Of a DNA stretch of 64,000 nucleotides, positions 12,146 through 37,318 are shown piece after piece. A program made the translations under genes and the position numbers. The notes below the pieces were generated by a model, which saw only the letters and a list, made by a program, of their open reading frames with translations, was not told where the DNA came from and made no database searches. Source of the stretch: Malachius bipustulatus (Eukaryota > Arthropoda > Insecta > Coleoptera > Melyridae); assembly GCA_910589415.1 (NCBI GenBank), contig OU342630.1:67824186-67888185 (forward strand), written 5' to 3'. Every line of letters starts with the position of its first letter. Positions within the stretch are counted from its first letter, which is position 1.

Positions 12146-12715
12146 CAGGGTGAATTATAAAAAAGGCCCCATAAGCGATAACTCCGTTAATTTTGAAGAT
12201 ATGACAAAACTTTCTGAAACAAAGTGGCGTAGTTTATCATTATCTATATGTTGAGATAAACGCTCGATCAACACAACTTCCTGTTTAACCGGAAGTAACA
12301 TCAACTTCAGGTTTTTAAATACAACACCCTGTAAAACTTTATATTTTTTAAATGTCTGAAGAAATCGAATATAGGTGGTTTTCACCATTGGAATTTAGAT
12401 TGAGCGGTTTATGAGTTATAAACAAGTGAAAATCGCAATGTTTCAACTTCTAAGCAGTGTAGAACTAGAACGGCTCAAGATATCTGAAAACGGTTTTACA
12501 TGTCCCTATCTTAACTTTTGACATAGTATCCTACTATGTGGAGTAAATTTTAATACAGGGTGATGAAAATTATCCGATTTTTCATCGACTTTGATCGAGC
12601 GTTTTATCTCAACTTATAGATGATGATAAACTACGCCACTTTGTTTCAGAAAGTTTTGTCATATCCTCAAAATTAACGGAGTTATCGCTTGGGGAGTTTT
12701 TTATAATTCACCCTG
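12146..12715. mobile_element. TA-flanked MITE with long inverted arms
   Basis: The ends CAGGGTGAATTATAAAAAA and the inverse are flanked by TA (12144-12145, 12716-12717). Inverted similarity continues for about 125 bases, including AACAAAGTGGCGTAGTTTAT. 570 bp, non-coding. Confidence 0.85.
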
Positions 12716-13311
12716 TATAAAGACAGCGTACAAAATGGGATAATATAACGTACCAAAATCACTGTTACTTTCGAATCACGCATTGAGTAATTATAAAATA
12801 ACTGGCAACGTGGCAACTGCTGAAACCTACGATGTTACTGATAGGATAGAGTGGTAAACGTTAAGAAAATAAAATTCCCCAGATTAACTTAATTGGTACA
12901 AATTACGACGTAGGAACTGTTCACCAGTTTATTACAGTTGATTAGGTATATTCATCTTGCTTATCTGTTCAATAAGTATCGATTTCTAAGCAACAGATTT
13001 AAAATCGATATCATGTCGTATTTTTTGTAAATTGTATTAAAATTTTGAAACTATAAACAAAGTACTGTAAAATAGGTTGGCTACATGGTGCTTTGAAAAT
13101 CACACTCCCAGGACACTGTTGTCGCCTATTTGATTTATTCTGTAAAATCGGAGAAATTGAGAAACCCCAAGTTACTTATTCTCTTTTAATTTTTTCAACT
13201 ACTGCGATAACTTATAATGCGTTTTAGATTACCTTATAGGTAGAGGTAGTTGATGTATAGTCGAACAATGAATACTTGGATAATATTTGACCGAAGTTGT
13301 AAATTAATTAA

Positions 13312-13530
13312 CAGCCAATATTATAAAGGCTCATTACGCTAATGGGCAGATTTCAGTGCTCGTTTTTGAAGCTAATATCGATGTAAAATGATTTTTGTTG
13401 ATTTTTTCGTAATCCCTTTCATGCCAAGAATGACAAAATTGCAATATTTTCCACACAGAGTCGATACCTTCTTCAGAAACGGCCACAGAAATCTGCCCGT
13501 TAACTTAATGAGCCTTTATAATATCCGCTG
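13312..13530. mobile_element. PIF/Harbinger-like MITE, copy 1
   Basis: 219 bp. Ends CAGCC/CAGCG followed by ATATTATAAAGGCTCATTA form inverted repeats, and both sides carry TAA (13309-13311, 13531-13533). A second copy at 31711-31933 has the same TAA flanks. A 3-bp TWA duplication suggests PIF/Harbinger, but the ends are atypical. Confidence 0.78.
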
Positions 13531-13599
13531 TAAATGTTTTAAAGGTCCAGAATTTATGGTTTGATAAAAACCGATATATCTACTTGATTGCTTCCAAAA

Positions 13600-15120
13600 A
13601 GCAGGTAAATAGCCCAGTCTTTATGTACTTTTAACATAAAAAAATTCTGTTTTCGATCTTTCTTATTTTACCCGTTTCGGAGGTCACTACAGCAGTCTAA
13701 ATTCAAAATGGCGACCAGATCCGAAGTGCGCATCAGTCCGCCATTTTGAATTTTATGAAAATTTCTTTTTCTTAAATAACTCAGCGATTATTGGATAAAG
13801 TGAGGGAAATTATAGGAATTTAAATTTCCTACAACTTATTGTTTAAGGTTGAGTAATTTGTGAGTTATAAACAACTGAAAATTTAAAAATCGACAACGGA
13901 ATTTTTCATACCTATTTCAGGTCGTATTTCTGGATCTTTGGATTTAATAACTGGGCTAAAAGTCTAATAACAGAGAAACTAGGTACTTCGGTTTTGCAGA
14001 TTTTTTTCTAAACAGGTGATTTCCATAAAAGTCGGTGATTTCCATAAAAGTCTATTCGATGGCGTGTTTCGGCTTTGTTTTGTGATAAGGAGACAGCAGA
14101 AAGCGGGTCTAATCTCTGTTTTTTATTGCAAGTTCATGTTGTTTGTTTCTTCTGTTTATTTTTGTTTGTCCGATATGGTCTGCTGCAGGAAATTCGATTT
14201 TTGTTTATCTTTATCTTTCCCCCTTGTGTATGTGGAATACACTCTTGTATTTTTTGTCGAAGAAACAGCCTATTCTTTTATTTTTCAACATTATTTGGTC
14301 GGTCCAGATTTCTTGAGTGATTTCCGTAACTTTGTATTAAAAACTACACTAAACATTACAATAATAATAAAATAAAACCAACCTGTTCAAACAACGTCTC
14401 TTAATAATGTCTAAGAAACTAATTATGAATATAATTGTTTTCCAAACTTTAAGTTGTGCTACGTAAAAAGGTAAAAAATGAGTGGGCTCCAAAATGGCGG
14501 ACAAATTAATAAATATTGAATACTGAAATAAATTGGCACTTCCCGTTGGTTCACGAGCAGTCACAAAAAAAGTATCTTCCTTTTTATATTTACTGCAGTT
14601 TTTCCTCATATAGGTAATTAATATTCCTGTAATAATAAGGTTAAACATTTTTGTAGCTCCCCTGGCTTTTGTTAGGTATCTTTGATTTCTTTCTTCTTCT
14701 TTAGGGTTTATGGCCTTTAGCTTTTACCAGCTATTTGGCCAGCACATTTATCTTTGATTTGCTTTTGCTAGATGAAATGTCAGCTAAGCACGTATGATAC
14801 TGGGATGATAAGGTTCTTCCCTGTAACTTCATTAAATTTCGGTTATATACTCGCAGGTTGATAGGTAGGTATATACTTCACAGGGCAACGAGTCAGAATA
14901 AAACTTTTTAAACTTTGAATGACATATTGTCGTAATTAAGTCACGCTTGACAACGTATTTTATATTTGTCAAGTAAATTGAAATAATAATGTTGACAGCT
15001 TTTAAAATTCTTACACGCTTTTTATATTTTTCGTTTCCGTTTCCTATTTCAAATGTGATGAATTATCCGCCCCTATTAAAAATGTTACCGATACCGATTT
15101 CAATCACGGTAGTTACTTTC
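13600..15120. other. Intergenic sequence between MITEs and PRPS
   Basis: Contains a short inverted pair (TTCAAAATGGCG at about 13701 and its inverse at about 13740), and a tandem 19-base duplication (GGTGATTTCCATAAAAGTC) near 14016-14053. Several ORFs of 80-120 codons here look like chance: Phe/Cys-rich, with no motif. Confidence 0.4.
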
Positions 15121-15230
15121 GTCACTGATGGAATTAGTAGCCGTTACTAAATCCAGCTCTCAGTACCGCGCAACTCTAACCTTCGCTCCGTCTTCTGATT
15201 GGTCGATGGTTCTCGTTTTGCTTTGCAGTT

Positions 15231-28487
<13,257 letters not shown>

Positions 28488-29061
28488 AAATGTCTGTTTT
28501 TAATTCAATAGTAATTTTATAAGAGTTGATATTTTCACCTTTTCTTTCATTTCTAAATTATTACATATACATAACATAACCTAAGTGCATTGTATGAGTT
28601 TACATTCCTAGTATGTATATCTGATTTTTTTTAATGATGTGCCTCTCGAATATTTAATTTGTAAAAAATTTTTTATGGAAAAAATATATTTAAAGATATA
28701 TTATTTGCAACCTGTATTATTTTAGGTTGATAATCATAGATATTTGTCTTTATTTTTCTAGCAATTGAATTTGTAGATCTTAAGAAATCAATACATAATG
28801 GCATAAATAAGTACTATAGAAGACCAACAAAAAAATTCATAAACATACCTATAAAAAATTTATAAAATAAATGTAATACAATGGAAAAATAATACTAAAA
28901 CTAACCCAGAAAGACATATTTTTGTGAAATCCAGACTTTTACATTGCATTGTGAATCACTTGATGAATATTAACACTGATGAAAAAATGATTTATTAAGA
29001 TCTAGGATCTTTATATAATTGATTATAATAAACTGCATAAAAACTCGAGTTTTACTAAGTT
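28488..29061. other. 3' flanks of two convergent genes
   Basis: Probable 3' UTR of PRPS from the left, and of the unidentified gene from the right. AATAAA-type signals occur on the plus strand at about 28866 and 29027, and on the minus strand (TTTATT) at about 28990. Confidence 0.45.
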
Positions 29062-29233
29062 TTAATAAAGTCCTTGTTCGTTGCTCATTTTCCTCACTGG
29101 TCTAGCAGAGAGTGAATTGTGCAGTAGACGGGTACCGTACCACAAAGACTGTTTTGGTTCTCTTCTGACATAGGCGAATGACCTTCCTGGTTGGAAATTT
29201 ACTCTCTCTTTTACATTATACACATTCAAATCA
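29062..29233 (-). CDS. Terminal exon of an unidentified minus-strand gene
   Basis: The sequence encodes 56 residues ending VNFQPGRSFAYVRREPKQ, SLWYGTRLLHNSLSARPVR and KMSNEQGLY, followed by TAA. Amino-acid makeup, local GC content and a minus-strand polyadenylation signal about 70 bases downstream all look like a genuine protein end. An acceptor AACCTGAAG precedes it; directly upstream in the same frame is a TGA. I do not recognise the protein and could not place its upstream exons; introns may be long or they may lie in 29234-35400. It converges with PRPS. Confidence 0.5.
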
Positions 29234-30169
29234 CTTCAGGTTGATGATGCTAGTTTTACAATAAGCTGATTTGGCCCCCTGATTGGGAAAGTGTGGAGAT
29301 CAGGGGAGATAATATGCTGGTTTGAAACTAATCAAGTTTTCATGAACACTTCTCTAATAAAACGTAATATATTTTACACTAATAAAATGACAGGGAAGAC
29401 ACCTATAAAATTTCTGAGCATAGGGGAATATTTACTACTTGGACTATTATAAACTTGAAGTGGTTGAGATAGATACAGTATAAATTTGATCTATCTAGTG
29501 ATGAAGTTTGAAGCAAGTTCATTTAAACACTTCTTATTTTACATGAGGTGACAAAATATTATATTTTATCGTTAATTTTTACTTTCTGTGGAGCATCAAA
29601 GAATGCCAAATTGTATTTGGTTCGAAAGGTGGTCCGGTTTTATGTTTGGTCCTTTTGGAACCATTTCGAATTTAATTAATTTTTTATGAATAAAGGTGCT
29701 GGTCATCATATAAAAAGAACTAAAATGAAATTATCAGACTTAAATATTCCTTCTTGTTCAAGAGTAAAGTACCTACCTCTATTTTCGACACCATCAAAGT
29801 TGGTATAAAAATAATAAATCAGAGTTGAAAGCCACCCTGAAATAAGAGCAATTATTCTATTTCATGCACCAGGAATAAACAGGTTTCCTCTTCTGTCAGT
29901 TGTGTTTCCCAATTTGTCAAATTATTTTCCAATTTATTAAACATACAATACATGTTGTTTTTCAAATCAAAATCCTCTTTTCTCAAAAAAGAAAAATATT
30001 CCTTTTATATGAAATGCTTTTCCAGTGTTAATGATACTATTCCACTGCATGTAAATGGGAAAATCAGGGAAATACAATTTTATATTAAGGGAAATTGATA
30101 GATCAATGACTAGTGACTTGAAAAATAAGAAACTCATTTTACATACTGTGGAAAGTAATAATTGTAGCA
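29234..30169. other. Intergenic or intronic sequence
   Basis: AT-rich. A minus-strand open segment near 29590-29640 (reading RTTFRTKYNLAFFDAPQK) is exon-like, but I could not confirm splice sites. Confidence 0.3.
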
Positions 30170-30404
30170 TTGGCCGGAGTAACGTTGTAACTTACATTTT
30201 TACGGGAGGTGCAAAAATGAACCTTGGCAAGGTTATCGAATGGATAGTTTTCATTTGGCGATTCCTAAAATATCATTTAAATATGGTTAAAGGGAAATCA
30301 TACAAAACTTATTGTTTTGGTGGATGCATTCTGCCTATTTAAACCTACCGAAGTGAAAAAATCACTCCAAAAAATTATGTAAGTTACAACGTTACTCCGG
30401 CCAA
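30170..30404. mobile_element. Small inverted-repeat MITE (TTGGCCGGAGTAACG ends)
   Basis: TTGGCCGGAGTAACGTTGTA at 30170 is matched by its exact inverse at about 30378-30404. 235 bp, non-coding. Confidence 0.8.
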
Positions 30405-30847
30405 GGCTCCAATTGACAAAAAGGAAAACCAAGAGAAAAAGATTGTAAATAGTCTGTTTACCTCTTGTAAATTGTGTTTCACAATTTGTCATATAATTTT
30501 CCCATTTTTCAAACTTCGGCGCGATTTTTCAATTATTTTAATTCCTCTTTTCTCAAATTAGTGCCTCAAATTTTTTATACCTACTAACTTTCATCATGGT
30601 AGCAAAGAGTACTTACTCTAAAAATCAAAATGTTTTTCCATAATACCAAAACTTAATTCGTGGAAAGTATATGATTTCCCTTTCGTTAAAAAAATCACCG
30701 AAGCCTTTATCTAAGTACCTAATTGATTATTTTATTTTGACGTGTTTTTCCCTCTCATACAATTATGTAATGATTTAGTTCAATGATGAAATTGATTGTT
30801 TCACAATAAGCATAATTTAGTTATGCTGTTAGGTATATTCAAATCTA

Positions 30848-32095
30848 CAGGGTGTCCGGGAAAATGTGGGAAATCTCTCGGAATCAGATAGGATAGAGCA
30901 TTAAAAAAAAAAAACAATTCTCATAATTTTTTTTCCTAGCGCCCCCCCCTACGGAGATACGGCCTCCTAAAGGACGCCACTGGAAATCAATTTTCCTTTA
31001 ATTAATTTTAAACTACTTGATTAAATTTAATGAAAATTTAAAATATTAAACTGTAGTAAAGACCTCTTAAAATACTGGCTCTAAAACATAAATCAGCTTG
31101 TTCGGGGAAAAAAAATAATAAAAGAATTAATGTTTTATTTCATAATCAATAAAAAATTTCATAGGTGGGTTTAACAATCGTAAGTCTAGTATCTACATGT
31201 AATAGAAATGAAACATTAATTCTTTTATTATTTTTTTTCGAAAACGGTTCATTTTATTGACAAGGAACAAAGAGTACCTTTTCTGTAGCTTAATGTTCAA
31301 GGTATCCAAATTTGTTTTTTTTAAATTCCTTATCATGCAGGCATGTAAGCATTAAAATGTACAACCTAGGCCGCCCCTGGTAAACTTAACAAGCTATGGC
31401 TTGTCCAGTGAGTGTTGTCCGATGAGATTTTACACTGATCCTGACTATAAACGATTTGATTTTTTATGTTTTAATTCGTACAATTATAATAATTGATTTA
31501 TATTATAATTATAATATTTATTATTAATATAATATAAATATTATAATACAATAATTGATTTGATTCGTACAATAATTATAATAATTAGAATTAGTACGAA
31601 TTAAAACATAAAAAATCAAATCGTTTATGTTTTAGGAGCAGTGTATTTTAAAAGCTCCTTACTACTGTTTATCATCTTAAATTTTCATTAAATTTAATCA
31701 AGTAGTTTAACAGCCAATATTATAAAGGCTCATTAGGCTGACGGGCAGATTTGTGTGCTCGTTTTTGAAGCTAATATCGACGTCAAATGACTTTTATTAA
31801 CATTTTTGTAATTATATACTTTCATGTCAAGAATAGACAAATTTTATAAACTTCCACTTAGACTCCATACCTTCTTCAGAAATGGCCACATAAATCTGCT
31901 CGTTAACTTAATGAGCCTTTATAATACCCGCTGTAAAAGTTATTCAAGAAAAAATGATTTCGTAGTGGCGTCCTTTAGGAATCTGTCTCTCCATAGGGAG
32001 GGCCCTTAGGAAAAAAAATTATGGGAACTTGTCATCTTTTTTTTTTAAGTTCTATCTGATTCCGAGAGATTTCCCACATTTTCCCGGACATTCTG
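30848..32095. mobile_element. Palindromic element with CAGGGTGTCCGG ends
   Basis: The ends CAGGGTGTCCGGGAAAATGT and its inverse are flanked by TA (30846-30847, 32096-32097). Arms of about 200 bases hold a CTTTAGG/CCTAAAG block and AACTACTTGATTAAATTTAA. A perfect AT-rich inner palindrome (about 31448-31481 with 31592-31626) lies in the centre. The right arm is interrupted by a MITE at 31711-31933. Confidence 0.8.
31711..31933. mobile_element. PIF/Harbinger-like MITE, copy 2, nested
   Basis: 223 bp, same family as 13312-13530. It is flanked by TAA (31708-31710, 31934-31936) and inserted in the right arm of the palindromic element at 30848-32095, whose left arm (near 31000-31020) shows the uninterrupted site. 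Confidence 0.82.
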
Positions 32096-32097
32096 TA

Positions 32098-32880
32098 TAC
32101 CTACTTGATACATTCCTCCTCTCAGGAACAAAGGAAACCCTTTACATGAGTGCAATAAAAAATGTTAGGAGATATGGAAAGAAGTTGCGGACACAATTAA
32201 GATACAAGATTAAACATTTTTGCTGAACAGGTAAAGTTCAATCTTCATAATCTCGCAAACACAAATCTGCTCCTTTTGCCCATAAAGAACTTCGATGGTC
32301 GACACTCGGCACTTCTTTTGGCAATATTTTGTTGTGCTTTGTACGTAATTTGCATAAATTTTTCTTACCATTATTGGAAGAACATTCGGTAGGTACTTTC
32401 CTACATAAATTGTTTTCCAAACATTTTTGGGTATTGCACCCTTAACTATTCATTCACTCATGCAACTATGCTATTCGATTACTTATTATCTTAATTCTGA
32501 GACTTTGATTAGTCATATATGGCTTTGCAATTAAGAAATGCAAATATTTTGTTAATGAAAATGACACAAAACATATTTGTTATGAAATGGAAAGATGAAT
32601 TGATAAAAAGTGAAATCAATTTGACAAAAGGGGTAATTGATTGAAAGATCAATGATTAAAAGGGGCAAACAAAAAGAGAAAAAGATTATAAAGGACTCAT
32701 ACTTGCTTTTTATTTTGTTAATTCAATATTGAACATTCATCTCTTGTTTATTACAACACCATAACCTTTTTCCTTTCTTATTATTATTTATTTTATTTTA
32801 TTTTTTTAAATTTCGATATTGTCTAACTAAATCGTAACGTACCTATCCGTTACTCGCTGATATTTTCCGGAGGCTATAAT
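32098..32880. other. Intergenic sequence
   Basis: AT-rich; a short dispersed motif (AATTGACAAAA followed by AAAGATT) also occurs near 800 and 30420. No gene seen. Confidence 0.35.
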
Positions 32881-32904
32881 TAATATTTGCCAGCACTAAC
32901 TACT

Positions 32905-33084
32905 ATTCTCGAGGATTCCCCGTCTGCATTGGTCACGCGTGGTACCCGGCGTCGCCAGTCATTGGTGGTTCCCCCTGCGTCGCGACCAGACACCATGCCT
33001 CCCTGTATTTCCCCCTCTTAACCAATATCGCGGATTACCCGAGTATCTACCCAGTGGCGTCGCTGGAAGAAGCTATAGCAGGGT
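32905..33084 (+). other. CpG-rich exon-like patch with strong splice donor
   Basis: About 180 bases of GC-rich, CpG-bearing sequence in AT-rich surroundings, open in one frame (including LTNIADYPSIYPVASLEEA) and ending GCAGG|GTAAGTCA. It is 2.6 kb upstream of the CaMKII start codon, so an untranslated or alternative first exon is possible. I recognise no protein family. It could also be a transposon fragment. Confidence 0.3.
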
Positions 33085-33598
33085 AAGTCATCAGGGGTTA
33101 ATTTTTATAAAATACTTGATGATCCACACTGGGAAAAAAATCATAAAAGTAAGGATTCTGCTCTAACCATTCCATAAAAATAGAGGAATTAATTTAATTG
33201 AAGGTACATTGCTCTTTATTTGACACTGTAGAAAAAGAGTGCTGGAAAAAATAGGTTTGATTTGATAATGAGAATCAAGCCAATAATTTATTATTTTTTC
33301 TAAAATTAAAATTTAAATTTTTTTATAAAAACGCCATTTTACGACCGATTTTATTGTATTAATTATAGTTTTTCGAAGTATTTTCAAGTTTTTTACATGT
33401 TTTTACATTTTACGAGTGAACAATGGACCGATCGGTCCCGAAACGTTTCTTTTTTTATAAAAATCTTTAAAAAAAAATAATACTTTCATCAAAGAACCTA
33501 AAATCCCGAGTAATGGTATAGTATGTACCAAGAAGTATATCTTGCAACCCATGTATATAAGGGTGCTATTAATTTTAGTGTCAAAATAGCAGACTATC

Positions 33599-33745
33599 GC
33601 CCGTATTCACAAACGATAATTTCCTAAATAATTACGTAATCAATTATCCCCATCTCACTCTATTGCGATAAAACTGCATATCTCCATCTCACTCATTTAA
33701 ATAATTACGTAATTATTTAGGAAATTATCGTTTGTGAATACGGGC
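33599..33745. mobile_element. Miniature palindromic element (GCCCGTATTCACAAACG ends)
   Basis: Perfect inverted arms of about 45 bases around a short loop, flanked by a possible 3-bp ATC duplication. 147 bp. Confidence 0.82.
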
Positions 33746-33759
33746 ATCAATCAAATTTG

Positions 33760-35464
33760 AAATTGCCGATGCCTACTTGCTCATCCTTTAGTAATTTGTC
33801 AAGAATGGCGGAAGAACTAAATTCCAAAACCATCATAAAGAAACGGTTTGATTCATAAGCAGTATAGTTTATTACTTATTGCCATGCTACAGCTATTATT
33901 TATTCCTCCAGATGACAATGATATTCTTAAATCCTGGATGTTCAAAACACACTGCTAATAACAAAACAATCTACTTCCACATCAAAGAAAATTTCACCTA
34001 AACAGTCCTATATGTGCATCAGATCAGGTGACAAAAATGTGGACAATGCTCCAGAGAAAGCTGATGAAGACCTTGCTTTATGTATGAACTATCTTTTGGT
34101 AAGATTTTTCTCTGCAGTATCCTAAACTGAGTCAACAGAAACGGAGAAAAATGTTCCTTGAGTTATGAGATCATTAACATTTTCAGACATCAGAAAAAAA
34201 ATATAAAAATAAAAAAGCAAGGAAGGATTTCTCTGCTAGAGTTGCGCGCACGGATCTTCATAATCTTCATATTATGGGGATCCCCAGGGGTACGGGATAC
34301 CAGCGATGGTTTCCCTCAGCAGATTCTGTTGAGGTGGGAACCTGCTTTATCAGTTCAATGTAGGTAGATTCAAATTTACAGCTTGAACTGTAAATTATGA
34401 TAAACAGTTTAACCAGAGGTTTGATCAATTTGAATTTTTAATTTTTTTTTTAAGATCCGGTTTTGGAAAAGGTCTGGTTTGACAATATCTGGTTTGACAA
34501 AGTCCGGTTAGCTTGATTTTTTTTGCAAGAACGGTTTGACAAAGTCCGGTCAGCGCTAAAAAAAATTTCAATTGGACTTGCAAACAAAAACTGGTAGCCG
34601 CCCGGACCTTGCAAAAAAATCGAGCTGGACCTTATATCTTGTCGTAAATAAAATTCGAGATGCATGACCTGACCTGCTTTTATGTCACTTTATTGTCACA
34701 CAGACACTACACATGCAGAAGCTTGCAAAAAAATGTTTTCTTTTTATCTGCATGGGAGCTGTCAAACCCGTATCTTGCATTTTTTTTTAAGTAGGTATAA
34801 TAAAACTTTATTGGTAGTGCCCGTCATCCATATGTAAAATCTAAATTTCACTAACTTTTGCAACCACGAGCTGCGATTGCGCCCTATAACTTCTCCCCCT
34901 TTGAGGATAAAATGCATAGGAAGTTTTACCAATTAAACTCTGACAGACATTTTGATAACGCTACCCCCTAACAAAATTAAATTCTTTTGCCGGACCCAAC
35001 CGTCAGTTATCCGAAACATATATACGAAGAAACAGAGGATCGCAATTTCAGACGATTTAAACTTAAGTACTTAATTTATTATTATAAAATTTCCGCCCAG
35101 GGAAACATTTCTTAGAATATTCGAATTTGCCAACTTATGTTTAGTTCTATAAGATGTGATCGCGCATCCAAGTTCACCATCATCATCTGCTGAACGTGCT
35201 CGTAATCGTAACTGACAATTTTTTGGGTTCCGTATTTACCCTGGTGTACCTTAACCGAAGAAGAAGAAGGAGAGGGATTTTACCGGAACCATTGAAACTT
35301 GCAAGATAAATTTCGCTGGCGGGTGCCCGAATCAAATAAACGTAGAATAATATGATATTGGAATATTGTAAAGGACGCTAAAAAAATATTTAATAGTTTA
35401 ATAAGCCCACGTATAACGTGTTGCCGGTGTGAATAAATGTTTATTTATAAGCCTTGATCGATTA
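33760..35464. other. Upstream flank of CaMKII
   Basis: AT-rich; a decayed repeat of AA(A/G)GTC(C/T)GGTTTGACAA-like words lies at about 34455-34560. No gene recognised. Confidence 0.35.
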
Positions 35465-35732
35465 GACAAGTCTCGCGACCGCGAGGCGATTCGATTCTGC
35501 GTATTCTATTAGCGTTGGCTTGGCGATGATAAGTGCAGCTCCCTGTACGAACTGTACTCGGTCTGTATCCTGGAACGACCGGCGACGGGCGCGCCATCGC
35601 TAACATCTAAAATTTCAGTCAATGAACGGCCGATACTGACGGTAGGTCGACGTCGACTTTGCAGCTTGCCTTGATCGTGTCGTGGTGGTGATATCGTCGG
35701 GCTTTGAAAGAGGCTAGTGTTGCTGTAGAGCC
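35465..35732 (+). promoter_or_regulatory. CpG-rich promoter and 5' UTR of CaMKII
   Basis: The base composition changes sharply to GC-rich with many CpGs directly before the start codon. An arthropod initiator TCAGT lies at 35615-35619, and GGTCG starting 29 bases after its A fits the DPE consensus, one base off the canonical +28. The initiator call is tentative; the patch as a promoter is likely from context. Confidence 0.45.
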
Positions 35733-35797
35733 ATGGCGATACCCATCGCCTGTACACGCTTTAGCGACAACTACGATCTCAAAGAAGAACTCGGCAA
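35733..35797 (+). CDS. CaMKII: Calcium/calmodulin-dependent protein kinase II, first coding exon
   Basis: The 65-nt exon reads MAIPIACTRFSDNYDLKEEL followed by G and two bases of Lys, then the donor GTAAGT. CTRFSDNYDLKEELGK is the nearly invariant N-terminus of animal CaMKII, just before the glycine-rich ATP loop (GKGAFS), which the next exon must supply. The kinase decodes calcium signals at synapses and in muscle by autophosphorylating its holoenzyme. Start choice: the only Met before the conserved block, in a CCATGG context. No further exon is visible up to 64000, so intron 1 exceeds 28 kb, consistent with long first introns of this gene in insects. Confidence 0.9.
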
Positions 35798-36894
35798 GTA
35801 AGTACCCACCAAGCACGAAGTTCCGCTCTTGCCTCCACAACAAATTTATTGGTCCTCCGCCGCACTCCCAGCCGCAGTAACACCTGAATAATCGGCATCT
35901 TCTTGGTGTTGCGGGCGCGTTATTAGGAGCCGCTCGTACAGAAATAAACCCAGGTATCGGAGATGGGCAGAGTTTCCTAGAGCATAGGGAGATTTGGTTA
36001 AATTTTCAACGTTGCGCGCTCTGACAATATCTGCAGTGCCGAAGAAAATCAATATTGTGTGACTCTGCCCTCCCTTTTGGCCCGCTGTGACAGGTGGTTG
36101 TCTTTTGAATTACATAATTAGAACTGATCATATTGGCCATGGACACGCCGTCGAGGATGCTCTCCAGAGCGGACTTGATTATTTACTAGCGGCGCTTATC
36201 TCTGATGAGGCGGTGCCAATTGCGGTTGAAGAGGGTTTGCCGATACCGGCTTGCGGTTTATTTTTGTCTGATTGTTCATTTTTCATTTTGTATTTATTTA
36301 TGCTCCGGAATTTCAGTTTCTAACGAAACCGTTTTAAAGCTGCAATAGAAAAAAAACACTTTTCCATTCAGGCTACCTAGGTATTCCCTGATCGGAAAAG
36401 CTATTTCAAATAAAGTGCGGGGAGACACCAACTTATGGGGGCTCCTAAATAATCAGAATCTGCCTCTTTAGGTCATATTTTTATTCTCGATATGCTTGAA
36501 GATGACAGAATATAAAAAAGTTATCATTCCACATCGCTCTAAGAATCTTTCTTTATAGCATGTCCTATTTTTGTCCTACCTAATCTTGAAATGGAGAAAG
36601 GGCCTAAGAACGCAGATATTTTGGCCACCTTCGTTGAAATAGCTCATATAATAGGTATACATACTATGTCTGCTTTAAAAAAATTGAGACAGCATATTCA
36701 ACATTATCCAGCGTATCACAGCGAATACAGCGAATACAGGTACCAAAAATGAAGAGTTAAAGTCATAAAAATATATGCATGAGGGTAGTTTGGTTTCTAA
36801 TGCGAACCTTGAAGACTATCTTTTTTGTTAGATGCAAGTATTCTCATGGTAGAATTATGAATTGATCTCAAGAAGACATAATTATAATCCAGCA
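35798..36894. other. CaMKII intron 1, proximal part
   Basis: GC-rich up to about 36280, then AT-rich. A 78-codon plus-strand ORF at 36087-36323 has no recognisable motif. First-intron enhancers are possible here but cannot be shown. Confidence 0.35.
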
Positions 36895-36896
36895 TA

Positions 36897-37318
36897 CAGT
36901 TCATCGGTTATTTATTGGCGGAGAATTCTCTGAATTAATCTGGACTGATAGCAAAAATATTGATTCAGGCAAAGGCGTGCAGAAAATGATGCTTATAACT
37001 CTCACTATGGACAAAATCTTGTTAATTTTCACCTGATAATATTCAATCGAGTATTCAATATCAACCACGCCGCCTATGGCAGGTGCAATTGGATGAACGT
37101 TTTAAATGATACTTAAATGAACACTCATTATCGAGACAATCACAAAGATAAGAGAGAACAAAAAATCGAATTTTCAGGGAGATCCATGCAAAAGTGTTAA
37201 ATTATTTCTGTTCTCTATACATTTAGATAGGACTTTTTTGAATCACGAGTATACCGAAATTTTTTTTATTGCTTATCAATTTTCAAGAATCCTCCGCCAA
37301 TAAATAATCGATGAGCTG
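36897..37318. mobile_element. TA-flanked MITE (CAGTTCATCGGTTATTTATTGG ends)
   Basis: CAG(T/C)TCATCG(G/A)TTATTTATT is inverted at both ends; TA flanks are at 36895-36896 and 37319-37320. 422 bp, non-coding. Confidence 0.78.

Noticed and set aside
13600..14650. Several overlapping ORFs of 80-119 codons
   Set aside because: Overlapping in different frames and strands, Phe/Cys/Ile-rich from AT bias, with no domain and no splice context.
29062..29340. Programmed stop-codon readthrough
   Set aside because: An intron ending just upstream of the last exon explains the TGA more simply; kept only as a remote option.
31448..31626. Perfect AT-rich palindrome as an origin or terminator
   Set aside because: It lies exactly in the middle of a palindromic transposon, which is a sufficient explanation.
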